The notes: generated from the sequence alone by a model not told the origin. A DNA stretch of 64,000 nucleotides from an uncultured Pseudomonadales bacterium (GCA_947487765.1 CANKXO010000004.1:496001-560000); one strand, 5' to 3'; positions 18,585 through 27,776 are shown, numbered from the stretch's first letter. Numbers and translations: made by a program.

Positions 18585-18602
18585 TTTACTGCTGTGTATG
18601 TA

Positions 18603-19664
18603 TTACTTTTTTTCCCTATACTCTAATCGCCTGCTATATCGTGACAGAGAATAGCACATCACCCAAAATACTAAACCAACAAAGACATAGCCTTCTTTGG
18701 TGTAGCGAATCCATTCTGAGTTGCTCGCAGTAAATTGCACAATGCCTAAAAAGTCGAACATACCGATAATATAGACCAGCGTCGTTTCTTTAATTAAGCT
18801 GATAAACGCACTAACAATACCGGGTACAACAAGGGTGATGGCTTGAGGTAATATGATCATGTACATCGATTGCCAGTAACTTAAGCCTGTGGCATCGGCG
18901 GCTTCATACTGCCCTTTAGGGATCGCTTGTAGGCCACCGCGAATAATTTCCGCCATATAGGCAGCAGCAAATAAACTAACGCCCACTAATACCCGTAGTA
19001 GGGAGTCCACATTTACGCCTTCGGGCATAAATAAGGGAAACATAACAGAGGCCATAAATAGAACGGTAATTAACGGTACTCCACGCCAGAGCTCAATAAA
19101 ACCAATACAAAAAAACCGAATGGCTTTTAATTTTGAATGCCGGCCTAGTGCCAGTAATAAACCCAGAGGAAAGGAGCAGGTAATGCCCACAACGGCAATC
19201 ACCAAGGTTAAAAACAGGCCGCCCCAATAGCGAGTTTCGACAACGGCTAAGTCAAATGCGCCACCGTACATTAACGCAAACGCGAGCCAGGGAAACGCGA
19301 GTAAAGTGACTAAAAAACAGATTTTTCGCAGGCGCATGCTGAGTATATTATTGGCTGCCGATAGAAATACCAAAACAGCAAAGACAATAATGCAAAGGTT
19401 TAATCGCCAGATTTCCTCGCTTGGGTATTGCCCGTACATTAACTGTTGCCACCAGACTTTAATGTATACCCAGCAAGCCCCCTCTTTGTCGCAGTCACTG
19501 GCAGCATTCCCCAACCAGTTGGCGTCTAGAATGGCCCAGTTGATAATCGGCGGTAGCGTGAAGTATAAAAAACCTGAAGACAAAATAGTGAGCAAGGTTT
19601 TTACCCAGTTGCCAAATAACTGCTGGTAAACATCGCTAATTTTATTAGGCGCTCGCTGATTCAT
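18603..19664 (-). CDS. aapM: Polar amino-acid ABC transporter permease (AapM/BztC type)
   Basis: A 353-residue inner-membrane permease. The EAA-type cytoplasmic loop is visible (AADATGLSYWQSMYMIILPQAITLVVPGI), preceded by GLQAIPKGQY, the mark of the His/Glu/Asp/Arg-type permease family. An extra N-terminal domain of about 120 residues with membrane spans is typical of AapM. It would pair with AapQ to move L-amino acids using AapJ as binding protein. It starts three bases after the aapQ stop. No ATPase gene follows; the next gene is on the other strand. Confidence 0.88.
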   Translation of the reverse strand: MNQRAPNKISDVYQQLFGNWVKTLLTILSSGFLYFTLPPIINWAILDANWLGNAASDCDKEGACWVYIKVWWQQLMYGQYPSEEIWRLNLCIIVFAVLVFLSAANNILSMRLRKICFLVTLLAFPWLAFALMYGGAFDLAVVETRYWGGLFLTLVIAVVGITCSFPLGLLLALGRHSKLKAIRFFCIGFIELWRGVPLITVLFMASVMFPLFMPEGVNVDSLLRVLVGVSLFAAAYMAEIIRGGLQAIPKGQYEAADATGLSYWQSMYMIILPQAITLVVPGIVSAFISLIKETTLVYIIGMFDFLGIVQFTASNSEWIRYTKEGYVFVGLVFWVMCYSLSRYSRRLEYREKK

Positions 19665-19667
19665 TGC

Positions 19668-20831
19668 TTAACGCTCAACTAACAAGAAACGTTTATTATA
19701 AATATTCATCAGCAAGGCAATGACTAAGCTAATGAATAAATACACCAACATGACCATTAACAGTATTTCTACGGCTTGGCCGGTTTGATTTAAAGCGGTA
19801 CCGGCAAATACTAAAACGATATCGGGGTAGGCGATCGCTGCTGCGAGGGAGGAGTTTTTGGTAAGAGTTAAGTACTGATTGGTTAAGGGTGGAATAATTA
19901 CCCTCATGGCGTTAGGGATAATTATCAGGCGCATAATGTGTAAGCTGCGCAGGCCTAAAGCACGTGCAGCATCAATCTGACCTTTGTCGACAGACAGAAT
20001 CCCTGAACGAACATTCTCTGCAATATAAGCCCCTGTGTAAGTAGAAAGCGCCAAACACAAGGCAAAAAATTCTGGCGTGACAACAAAACCACCCTCGAAA
20101 TTAAAACCACTTAAAGCAGGGGTGCTCCAGGTGATGGTTATATCGGTAAGAAGGTATAGTATGCTTATAAATGTAGTTAACGGTACAAGTCGGTATAACC
20201 ACCATTGTTTTGAATGTTCTTTTCCTCTGGTGATGCGATATCTTTTGGCTTGCTTAAAGAAAAAAATAAGTAATGCGAGTGCAAGGGCTAGCCCAATAAA
20301 AAACCACCCATAGTGCCCATCAGTTATTGGGCTAGGAAGGTGTAAGCCACGGTTATTCATAAAAACAGTGTCGAAAAGCTCTAGACTTTGACGTGGTGAT
20401 GGTAGCGGTTGCAAGACTGCGAAGTACCAAAAAAATACTTGTAGCAATAAAGGAATATTACGTAGTATTTCAACGTAAAAAGTCGCAATCCTTGATGCAA
20501 TAGGGTGCCCGGATAGCCGCATAATCCCTATAGAAAAACCGATAACCGTTGCAAAAATAATGGATATTACCGAAACCAGTAGAGTGTTGAGTAAGGCGGC
20601 AATAAATAAGCGCAGATAGCTGCTGGAAGAGTTGTATTCAATAAGGCTGGAGGCGATATCAAAGCCTGTTTCTGATTGCAAAAAATCAAAGCCTGATGCA
20701 ATACCTTGTTTAACTAAATTATTACTGGCGTTGTTAATTAAGAAAAAAAGTGTGGCTAGAACAACGAGCCAAAGCAATGTTTGATAAATAACATTGCGAA
20801 CACGAATACTGTTAAAAAAATTAGGTTTCAT
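19668..20831 (-). CDS. aapQ: Polar amino-acid ABC transporter permease (AapQ/BztB type)
   Basis: A 387-residue inner-membrane permease. The EAA loop is DAARALGLRSLHIMRLIIIPNAMRVIIPPLTNQYL-like, preceded by SGILSVDKGQ. The N-terminal half carries extra membrane spans and a large loop, as in AapQ. It works with AapM downstream and AapJ upstream. A 131-base gap separates it from aapJ, where differential transcript stability could let the binding protein be made in excess; no convincing terminator stem was found there, only an imperfect AT-rich inverted repeat. Confidence 0.9.
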   Translation of the reverse strand: MKPNFFNSIRVRNVIYQTLLWLVVLATLFFLINNASNNLVKQGIASGFDFLQSETGFDIASSLIEYNSSSSYLRLFIAALLNTLLVSVISIIFATVIGFSIGIMRLSGHPIASRIATFYVEILRNIPLLLQVFFWYFAVLQPLPSPRQSLELFDTVFMNNRGLHLPSPITDGHYGWFFIGLALALALLIFFFKQAKRYRITRGKEHSKQWWLYRLVPLTTFISILYLLTDITITWSTPALSGFNFEGGFVVTPEFFALCLALSTYTGAYIAENVRSGILSVDKGQIDAARALGLRSLHIMRLIIIPNAMRVIIPPLTNQYLTLTKNSSLAAAIAYPDIVLVFAGTALNQTGQAVEILLMVMLVYLFISLVIALLMNIYNKRFLLVER

Positions 20832-20962
20832 TATTAGTGAATAATAATGATAGGGTGAGTGTGGACTTCGTTAAACATAAAATAATGCCGTTACCACTAT
20901 TATTATTTTCAACATGGCTGCCTATAAAAGCTCTCAAAATAATAGCGGTTTAGCCAGCAATA

Positions 20963-21979
20963 TCAGTTTAGTGGAATAGCATACATTAAGCCGCCGTTTT
21001 TCCATAAATGGTTCAGCTCACGAGGAATGTTAAGTTGGCTGTTGGCGCCGACATTACGGTCATAAATTTCACCGTAGTTGCCGACAGCATTGATAGCTTT
21101 AACTGCCCAGTCTTTCTCTAGCCCTAAGTTTTTCCCATTCTCCCCACTGGTGCCAAGAAAGCGACCAATCCTTGGGTTTTTATTAGAGGCTTGTGAACTA
21201 ATATTGGCTTGGGTGAGTTTAAGTTCTTCTGCTTCGATTAGCGCCATTAAGGTCCATTTAACAACATCAAACCATTGGTCATCATCATGGCGTACCGCAG
21301 GCCCTAAAGGCTCTTTTGAGATAGTTTCTGCCAGGATGATGTGATCAGAGGGCTTTTGCATTTTTAGACGTTGTGCCGCAAGGCCGGATTTATCGCTGGT
21401 GTAGACATCGCAACGACCCAGGTCATAAGCGCTGGCGACCTCGCTGGATTTTTCAAAAAGCACAGCTTTGTACTTCATATTGTTCGATGCAAAAAAATCA
21501 GCGACATTGGTTTCTGTGCTGGTGCCGGTATTCATACAAATGGATGCGCCATTTAATTCTTTAGCTTCTTTAATACCAAGGTCTTTGCGTACCATAAAGC
21601 CCTGGCCATCATACATATTGACGCCAGCAAAGTTTAAGCCGAGTTTTGTATCTCGGCTTAATGTCCATGTAGTCACGCGAGATAAAATATCAATTTCGCC
21701 AGTTTGCAAGGCAGTAAAGCGTGTTTTGCCTGATGTAGGCACATAGGTTACTTTATTGGGGTCACCTAAAACAGCTGCTGCGACAGCTTTGCAGACATCC
21801 ACATCCATACCCTCCCAGTTGCCCTGTTTGTCTGGGTTAGAAAACCCAGTCAAACCATTGGTAACGCCACACTTCAATGCGCCTCGGGATTTAATGGTAT
21901 CCAATGTACCTGCAAAGAGAGAGGGTGATAAGGCAATCAGCGTGGCAGATAATAGTAATTGTGGTTTAATTTTAAGCAT
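20963..21979 (-). CDS. aapJ: Amino-acid ABC transporter substrate-binding protein (AapJ/BztA type)
   Basis: A 338-residue periplasmic binding protein with signal peptide (LLLSATLIALSPSLFA). Family motifs are the start of the mature domain (DTIKSRGALKCGVTNGLTGFS), the VDVCKAVAAAVLGDPNKVTYVPTSGKTRFTALQTGEIDIL block and CDVYTSDKSGLAAQR. Relatives in rhizobia bind a broad set of L-amino acids. The start at 21979 is chosen over 22000 because GGGAGGG lies six bases upstream and the signal begins there. First gene of the aapJ-Q-M cluster. Confidence 0.92.
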   Translation of the reverse strand: MLKIKPQLLLSATLIALSPSLFAGTLDTIKSRGALKCGVTNGLTGFSNPDKQGNWEGMDVDVCKAVAAAVLGDPNKVTYVPTSGKTRFTALQTGEIDILSRVTTWTLSRDTKLGLNFAGVNMYDGQGFMVRKDLGIKEAKELNGASICMNTGTSTETNVADFFASNNMKYKAVLFEKSSEVASAYDLGRCDVYTSDKSGLAAQRLKMQKPSDHIILAETISKEPLGPAVRHDDDQWFDVVKWTLMALIEAEELKLTQANISSQASNKNPRIGRFLGTSGENGKNLGLEKDWAVKAINAVGNYGEIYDRNVGANSQLNIPRELNHLWKNGGLMYAIPLN

Positions 21980-22205
21980 GTGGTAACCCTCCCAAGGCAT
22001 ATGTACTGCTCGCTATTATTCATTATTTCAGCACAAACTGTAAGTAGTGTTAGGGCTGCTTTATAGAGGTCTAATGTTAACTGTTGTGCCAACCTATGTG
22101 ATGTCAGTCAAATTTAAATCAGTAGAAGCTAGATCATTGAGCTTTCTTTCCTCAGAATGTTCAATCATTTTAAGGAATATCGTCATAATCAATGAGGGAA
22201 ATAGT

Positions 22206-22805
22206 ATGACTACTATCAATAAAGATGGGATGCTAGTTGATAAAAAGATCAACTTACGCCGATTTCAAAGTATCGAACATGGTCTTATTAATAGCGTTAA
22301 AGCTATTGTTGTTCATCAAACAGATTCTTCCACTGTACAGCAGGCATTTAATAGTTATCAGTCAGGAGGTAATGGAGCTCACTTTTTAATAGGTAAAAAT
22401 GGCATTATCTACCAAACTGCAAGTGTGAATAAGCGTTGCTATCATGTTGGCCGTTTAATTAAATCAAAATGCCTTACACTGAATAAAAGTAATTGTAATA
22501 GTTCTCATATGGCTACAATATCAGCGATGTCTTGGTCCCAACAAATTAAAGCATTAAACTCTCATGAGAGGGCTAAAAATTATCCTGATCGATACCCTGT
22601 TAATAGCGAAGCAATTGGCATTGAGTTGGTAGGTAGTCATATAGATAGTAAAACTTATGAGCAAATAACAGCACAGCAGAATACATCGTTAAAGTGGCTT
22701 GTTAATGAATTGTTTGTGCATTTTAAGTTAGGGACTAATGATGTGTATAAACATCCTGAAGTTTCTTATAAAAACCCAGGTGAAGCGAGTACAGCGGTAT
22801 GGTAG
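22206..22805 (+). CDS. PGRP/Amidase_2-type N-acetylmuramoyl-L-alanine amidase, candidate effector
   Basis: A 199-residue zinc amidase with no signal peptide. Landmarks are AIVVHQTDSS with the first zinc His, GAHFLIGKNGIIYQTA, IGIELVG and a late KHPEVSYKNPGEAST with the second His. The third zinc ligand, usually the Asp or Cys of a K-x-D-P-G run, is Asn here; the nearby Glu in GEAST could replace it. It cuts the sugar-peptide bond of peptidoglycan. The exported gene downstream overlaps it by seven bases. ATG 22206 with GAGGG upstream is preferred over the earlier in-frame ATG 22047. Effector function is inferred from the lack of signal and from the partner. Confidence 0.82.
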   Translation: MTTINKDGMLVDKKINLRRFQSIEHGLINSVKAIVVHQTDSSTVQQAFNSYQSGGNGAHFLIGKNGIIYQTASVNKRCYHVGRLIKSKCLTLNKSNCNSSHMATISAMSWSQQIKALNSHERAKNYPDRYPVNSEAIGIELVGSHIDSKTYEQITAQQNTSLKWLVNELFVHFKLGTNDVYKHPEVSYKNPGEASTAVW

Positions 22806-23188
22806 TAGATAAGCGAATTTTTTCTATTTTACTATTTGCTTTACTCGGTGTTTCTTGTAGTAGTCTTTATAAGGGCAAGAGTTTTTCAAAGGTTTATGTT
22901 AGCGACTTTCATTCAGATGATATAAAAATCTGTGGTCCTGCTGATGTTGACCTTAGTCATGCTCAAGCAAAGGACTTTTTTGTCAGAGCGCAAGAAGTAG
23001 ATAGTCGAGTTATTCACGACCACTATAATCATGCACCCTGTTATATTGAGGGAACCCTGCGTTATCAATCAGAGTCTTGTCAGTGGGAGATTCGTGCAGG
23101 TGCAACAGGGAGTATCCGTTGTGGTCAACGTATTACATATTTTGTTTGTGATACCTGCGATGATTTATTTAAGAATGAATCGCTTTAA
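22799..23188 (+). CDS. Cysteine-rich exported protein, candidate amidase immunity protein
   Basis: A 129-residue exported protein. The signal is MVVDKRIFSILLFALLGVSC; the Cys at the end fits a weak lipobox, so it may be a lipoprotein. The mature part has six further cysteines (KICG, APCYIEG, SESCQW, IRCGQR, VCDTCDD), enough for three disulfides. The ATG lies inside the amidase stop region (ATGGTAG), giving tight translational coupling. A periplasmic Cys-rich partner of a cytosolic wall amidase is what an immunity protein should look like. I do not recognise a named family. Confidence 0.72.
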   Translation: MVVDKRIFSILLFALLGVSCSSLYKGKSFSKVYVSDFHSDDIKICGPADVDLSHAQAKDFFVRAQEVDSRVIHDHYNHAPCYIEGTLRYQSESCQWEIRAGATGSIRCGQRITYFVCDTCDDLFKNESL

Positions 23189-23201
23189 ATGCTAAGCCAT
23201 T

Positions 23202-24023
23202 TTATAGGTCAAACCGTTTCCGTAAGTAGTGGGCAATGCCGTCAGCATCGTGGTGGCCAATGATTGCGGTTGCGGCTTCTTTCACTTCTGGGTTTGCATT
23301 GGCGGGAGCATAGCTTTCATCTGCTGCGGCAAACATACTAAGGTCATTATCGCTGTCACCAAAACAAACGATTTTGCTCACGCCTAATTGCTCTCTTAGT
23401 AAGTCGATTGCGCCTCCTTTGCTAGCTTTGCTGTGATGGATATCCATCCATTTCAATCCATTGCGCTCGATGGCTGGGCCCGAGTAAGCGACTAGATGTG
23501 CCTCTGTATTAATATCTTGTTGAATAATATCAATATCAGCTTCTGGGCCCAACATACTGATATTGGTGATCGGCGCGTCAATTGGCATGTCTTCTACGGG
23601 TAACACAAGGGTGTCGGTACGCTTAAGGAAATCATTTAATAAGCGTTCTTCCACTGGGGTGCGTACTTTCGGGTGATAAATAAAGTGGCTATTATTAGTG
23701 TCGGTACAGGAAATAAAAGGAGTGATTTTCTGGGCAAAAGAAGCTGTTAATATATGCTCAGCTTCAGCAACTGTCAGTAAATTATCTAAGGATAGTGTCT
23801 CGGCGCGAGGGTCCCAAATAATAACCCCGTTGCTATAGATGTGAGGTAAGTGGAAACCATGTCCCTCGATGATATTTTGCGCTGAGTGTAAGGTGCGCCC
23901 CGTTGCTACTGTGTATGCAACGTCTTTTTGAGCAAGTAATGCCAGTGTTTCTTGAGTAAAGGATGATATTTGCGAGACATCATTCAATAATGTGCCATCT
24001 AAATCAAAAACGATTAATTCCAT
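23202..24023 (-). CDS. Cof-type HAD-superfamily phosphatase
   Basis: A 273-residue cytosolic phosphatase. HAD motif I is DLDGTLL (residues 6-12), the Thr/Ser of motif II lies in VATGR, motif III is the Lys in SKASKGGAI, and motif IV is GDSDNDLSMF. The long cap between motifs II and III is the C2B type of the Cof family, which hydrolyse sugar phosphates, pyridoxal phosphate or FMN; the substrate cannot be told from sequence. Start 24023 is chosen because AAGG lies six bases upstream and motif I begins near it; the frame is open further. Confidence 0.87.
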   Translation of the reverse strand: MELIVFDLDGTLLNDVSQISSFTQETLALLAQKDVAYTVATGRTLHSAQNIIEGHGFHLPHIYSNGVIIWDPRAETLSLDNLLTVAEAEHILTASFAQKITPFISCTDTNNSHFIYHPKVRTPVEERLLNDFLKRTDTLVLPVEDMPIDAPITNISMLGPEADIDIIQQDINTEAHLVAYSGPAIERNGLKWMDIHHSKASKGGAIDLLREQLGVSKIVCFGDSDNDLSMFAAADESYAPANANPEVKEAATAIIGHHDADGIAHYLRKRFDL

Positions 24024-24199
24024 GCCTTGTGATAGTCTCTCAATATTGCAGAATAGGATAAGGAGTATCATCCTACCATGCCATGAAAATTTATTGACAA
24101 TAAATGCCAATTACTGGGTGTTCCTCGGGTGGCTATGTAGTCTATATTTATCCTTATAAAAAATATGTTTATTCCTGAGAGTATAGTGAGAATTGTTCA

Positions 24200-24877
24200 A
24201 TGATTAACCTGTCTTTACATGAAACTCGTGTGTTAGGTGTGCTATTTGAAAAGGAGCATACAACGCCGGATCAGTACCCCTTATCGCTTAATGCATTAAC
24301 GAATGGTTGTAATCAAAAAAGTAATCGTGAACCGGTATTAAGTCTCGATGAAACAGAAGTGCAAGAAGCTATCGATTTATTGATTCAAAAAGGTTTGGCA
24401 ACAGAAGTCGTTGTTGGAAGCCGGGTAAGAAAATATCGCCAGCGTTTTGGTAATACTGAATTTAGCGATTTTACATTGTCTCTCAAAGAGCAAAGTCTCA
24501 TCTGCGTATTATTTTTACGTGGACCGCAAACTCCCGGAGAGTTGCGTACACGTACTAATCGTTTATGCGAATTTAGTGATGTTCATGAAGTCGAGCAAGT
24601 ATTGCAAGCGCTGATTGAGCGTCCTGGCGATGCGTTTGTTGCCAAGTTACCGCGTGAAGCAGGTAAGCGTGAATCACGCTACGTGCATTTATTCAGCGGT
24701 GATGAATTTGATTTTCCTGCTGAGCTTAGTGAAGCAGCTGCTATACAGATGAAAACCGACATTTCTTCATATGGCAAAAATAGTAATGAAAGAATTGAAG
24801 CCTTAGAGCAGCAAGTGGAAAGTATGCAAAGTGAAATTAATGAGCTTAAGCGTTTATGGGATGAATTAAATGCTTGA
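24200..24877 (+). CDS. YceH family (DUF480) protein
   Basis: A 225-residue protein of the UPF0502/DUF480 family. The start LHETRVLGVLFEKEHTTPDQYPLSLNALTNGCNQKSNREPV is nearly family-defining, and a second winged-helix-like half begins with LSLKEQSLICVLFLRGPQTPGELRTRTNRLCEF. It ends in a coiled coil (IEALEQQVESMQSEINELKRL). Relatives carry two winged-helix domains and are uncharacterised; a DNA or partner-binding role is plausible but unproven. Divergent from the HAD gene. Confidence 0.93.
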   Translation: MINLSLHETRVLGVLFEKEHTTPDQYPLSLNALTNGCNQKSNREPVLSLDETEVQEAIDLLIQKGLATEVVVGSRVRKYRQRFGNTEFSDFTLSLKEQSLICVLFLRGPQTPGELRTRTNRLCEFSDVHEVEQVLQALIERPGDAFVAKLPREAGKRESRYVHLFSGDEFDFPAELSEAAAIQMKTDISSYGKNSNERIEALEQQVESMQSEINELKRLWDELNA

Positions 24878-24923
24878 GTACTGGCTCATAATTTTTCAAT
24901 GATTCCGTTAAAAAAATTAGCGG

Positions 24924-25436
24924 TTACCAATGTTCAGTGCCTGGTTCGCCTTTCCAAGGGCCGACAATTTCGTTGGTAACCCAGCCACCGTAAAAATGGC
25001 CTGGTTGAGGTTTGACTCTTTCGCCATTCACAAAGCAAGGAATGCGACCAGGGTAAAACGATAAGTAATCTTTAATCACTGTAAATGATGAGTTAGGGTC
25101 TGAGTAGCTCCAGGCAATTACTTCTTTATTGGTATTGTTGGCTAATGCCCAATAACTTGCATTACCTTTCCACTCACAAAAAGAACTGCCTTGTACTTGC
25201 TGTAGCGATGACATATCAATGTCGTTAACAGGAATATAGAACGTCGGTGGTCCTGCTGTCTCCAGAATACGAAGGGCATTGCAGCTTTTAACAATAATAT
25301 TGTCTTTTTCTCCAACAATAATATCGCGGTTATCGGGCTTGATAGCTGGCGGGCGAGGATAATCCCAAACAGATTCTTCATCTGGTTGAACGTCAATGGC
25401 AAAGTCGGGTCGTTGTTGGCCAGTGTACTTCCACAT
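24924..25436 (-). CDS. DUF427 domain protein
   Basis: A 170-residue cytosolic protein matching DUF427: WDYPRPPAI, then VKSCNALRILETAGPPTFYIP, FCEWKGNASYWAL, AWSYSDPNSSF and YLSFYPGRIPCFVNGERVKPQPGHFYGGWVT. The domain is a small beta-fold found across bacteria and fungi; function is unknown. Downstream partner of the hydrolase at 25478 on the same strand with 41 bases between, so co-transcription is possible. Confidence 0.92.
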   Translation of the reverse strand: MWKYTGQQRPDFAIDVQPDEESVWDYPRPPAIKPDNRDIIVGEKDNIIVKSCNALRILETAGPPTFYIPVNDIDMSSLQQVQGSSFCEWKGNASYWALANNTNKEVIAWSYSDPNSSFTVIKDYLSFYPGRIPCFVNGERVKPQPGHFYGGWVTNEIVGPWKGEPGTEHW

Positions 25437-25477
25437 AATGTATAACCTTCGCTTTGTATTTTTTGCTTTTTACAGGG

Positions 25478-26275
25478 CTAAGGGAGTGCTCCCGCAAGGC
25501 CGTCAAGATAACTTTTAAAGTTATGTATATCGTTATGCCCTGCGCCTTCTATCGAGAGTAATTGGGTAGGTTTTTTGATTAAAGATTGCAAAGTCTGGCT
25601 ATGGCTCATTGGTATAAAGTTATCGTCACTGCCGTGCATTAATACAATATCCGAGGCTACTTTGTCGATGATTTTATCTGTCCGAAAAGGGTAACGTAAT
25701 AATTGTGTAGGGGCGAATGGATATTGTGCTTTCGCAATAGCAGCCATGCTACTGAAAGCAGAGACAAGTACCAATAGTTCGGGTTTTACTTGATGAGCTA
25801 ATTCTGTGGCTAATGCGGAACCCAGTGAGCGACCATAGATAACGGTAGATTTGTCTGTGTACTGTGGCGCTATAAAGTCCCATGCGGTACGTACATCGGC
25901 TATAAGTTGTTCTTGGCTTTGAATTTTTCCTGTACTTTTGCCATAGCCACGGTAGTCAAAAATAAATAAATCGTAGTTTACTCGCTGATAAAAATCGACG
26001 CCCGTTGTCCATTCTTCAAGGTTGCCCGCATTACCATGAAGAAAAAATATAACGCCTTTAGGGTTGGCTTGCTCAAAATGTAGAGCATTAAGTGTTGCTC
26101 CTTCCACGGGAATAGACACTTCTTTGAAGGGAAGGTCAAAGGAGAATGAGTAGTCTTTTGGTAGTTTCTTGCCAGGGAAAATCAATGACTCTTGGTAATA
26201 ATAAAGTGCCAGCATGGCTACGCCATAAAGCAGAAATGGGGTGGCGACGACAATGAGTAGTGTTTTATTCATCAT
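25478..26275 (-). CDS. Alpha/beta hydrolase of the BEM46/YfhR type, membrane-anchored
   Basis: A 265-residue hydrolase with an N-terminal hydrophobic anchor (TLLIVVATPFLLYGVAMLALYYY). The nucleophile elbow is GRSLGS, the acidic residue is in HGSDDNFIP and the catalytic His is in GAGHNDIH. The oxyanion segment FFLHGNAGNLEEW and the DYRGYGKS block fit the BEM46/YfhR group. Substrate unknown; esterase or lipase-like. Divergent from the chalcone isomerase-like gene. Confidence 0.88.
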   Translation of the reverse strand: MMNKTLLIVVATPFLLYGVAMLALYYYQESLIFPGKKLPKDYSFSFDLPFKEVSIPVEGATLNALHFEQANPKGVIFFLHGNAGNLEEWTTGVDFYQRVNYDLFIFDYRGYGKSTGKIQSQEQLIADVRTAWDFIAPQYTDKSTVIYGRSLGSALATELAHQVKPELLVLVSAFSSMAAIAKAQYPFAPTQLLRYPFRTDKIIDKVASDIVLMHGSDDNFIPMSHSQTLQSLIKKPTQLLSIEGAGHNDIHNFKSYLDGLAGALP

Positions 26276-26443
26276 TTTTTAATCATATATGCTTTTTCAT
26301 AATATAGTAAGGCTATTTTTATAAGCGGCTTGCAGTAAACGATGAGGAATGTATTAACTCACTACTTTTAGTAGGAGACAAGGTGTTAGATTCGTTTTAT
26401 ATTTATGTATTGACTGATTCTTTCTACTAATGATCCTCATGCG

Positions 26444-27025
26444 ATGATTAAAGCCATTATTTTCACATGCAGTTTATTCTTTGTTTGTACCATGATACCG
26501 ATAGATATAGCGTATGGAGCAAAAGAAAGCGGCATTAGATTTACTGATAGCCTTCAGCTAGGCGATTCAAAACTAGTGCTAAATGGAACAGGTTTACGAC
26601 GAAAATGGTTTATTAAAGTGTATGCAGCAGGCTTGTATCTGCCAACAGTATCAGAAGATGCTGATGATGTTTTATCGATGGTTGGCCCTAAGCGTATGCG
26701 AATGCATTTTCTTTACCGTGAGGTTTCTCGAGAAAAGCTATTGAAAACATTAGATACAGGATTTAAAGCAAATCATACGCAACAAGAAATGGATGCCTTG
26801 AGAGATAAAATCGTAGAGTTAAAATCATTATTTCAAACGGTCAGTAAAGGTGATGAAGTGGTTTTGGATTATATTCCCGGTGTTGGTACGCAGTTATTCT
26901 TTAACGCGGAGCTACAAGGAGTCATTCCGGGTTTTGAGTTTCATCAGGCTTTACTAAGAGTTTGGTTGGGTAAGAAACCAGCGGATAAAAAATTAAAGCA
27001 AGGTTTACTGGGTATCGCTGATTAA
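26444..27025 (+). CDS. Chalcone isomerase-like exported protein
   Basis: A 193-residue exported protein with a signal peptide ending near AYGA. The family pattern is KESGIRFTDSLQLGDSKLVLNGTGLRRKWFIKVYAAGLYLP and the ending GVIPGFEFHQALLRVWLGKKPADKKLKQGLLG, as in the chalcone isomerase-like domain of bacteria. Bacterial members probably bind fatty acids or small ligands; no isomerase reaction is proved. The leader region contains a partial match to the palindrome arms at 10899-10974 (26358-26375). Confidence 0.87.
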   Translation: MIKAIIFTCSLFFVCTMIPIDIAYGAKESGIRFTDSLQLGDSKLVLNGTGLRRKWFIKVYAAGLYLPTVSEDADDVLSMVGPKRMRMHFLYREVSREKLLKTLDTGFKANHTQQEMDALRDKIVELKSLFQTVSKGDEVVLDYIPGVGTQLFFNAELQGVIPGFEFHQALLRVWLGKKPADKKLKQGLLGIAD

Positions 27026-27129
27026 GCCAGAAGTTGTTCAAGATTAACCAGTGATTTCTACTCAAAGTTTCCTGTATAAAATTTGTTGTAAAAATACCTT
27101 TCAATAATAGAATATCAAAGGGTGTAATT

Positions 27130-27678
27130 ATGGATAGTTATCAACAAAAAAAGACGATACTTTGCCGCTTGGGTATTATATTGCTGGGGCTGATAGTAAG
27201 CTCGGCGTTATTGGTTATTCTCTTCTATATTGCAAGTCAGCAAATGGGAACTATGTTATTTGCTTTATTAATTGGTGGTATCGGTTCTTGTATCTCATTT
27301 TTTTTACGTTTCCCGAAGCTCAGTAAAATTGAGTTAGAGTTTATGGTGACTTCTTGGTGGTCTGTTATTGTGCCTATGCTAGTGGGTCTAGTCATGGGTG
27401 GTTTCATCTATATTGTCTTTTTTGCGGGTATCTTAACGGGTGATGGTGGCAATGGCTTGTTTACTAGTAATTTGTTTCCATTGTTTTCCAGCCCTCAATT
27501 GACCGAAGGTGAATCTTTGGATCTTAAAATGGCACTAGAGATTAGACCTGTGTCAGTGCAGGATTTTGGTAAGCTATTGGTGTGGTGTTTTCTTGCCGGT
27601 TATTCAGAGCGATTAGTGCCCAACATTCTACAAAATCTTGAGCAGAGAGGTGCGGGTAACCACACAAATAAAACCTAA
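27130..27678 (+). CDS. Inner-membrane protein of unknown function
   Basis: A 182-residue protein with three predicted membrane spans (about 13-35, 39-57 and 77-98) and a C-terminal hydrophilic domain of about 80 residues. The RBS region AAGGGTG lies just upstream of the ATG. I do not recognise a family. The segment ALEIRPVSVQDFGKLLVWCFLAGYSERLVPNILQNLEQR is the most conserved-looking part and suits a cytosolic interaction helix. The gene at 27777 lies 98 bases later, on the same strand. Confidence 0.6.
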   Translation: MDSYQQKKTILCRLGIILLGLIVSSALLVILFYIASQQMGTMLFALLIGGIGSCISFFLRFPKLSKIELEFMVTSWWSVIVPMLVGLVMGGFIYIVFFAGILTGDGGNGLFTSNLFPLFSSPQLTEGESLDLKMALEIRPVSVQDFGKLLVWCFLAGYSERLVPNILQNLEQRGAGNHTNKT

Positions 27679-27776
27679 AGTAGATTATTTAATTTTCGTT
27701 AAAAATAGAGCAATAAAGGTTTCTATTTTGCCTGAATTTTCGTACTCTATCAGTATCTAGATGTATAGGTAGTAAA

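Noticed and set aside
20832-20962. Terminator or REP-like stem between aapJ and aapQ
   Set aside because: The AT-rich arms pair only with a bulge and a long loop; not strong enough to call.
22799-22805. Frameshift joining the amidase and the next gene
   Set aside because: The seven-base overlap is a normal coupled start; the second protein has its own signal peptide.
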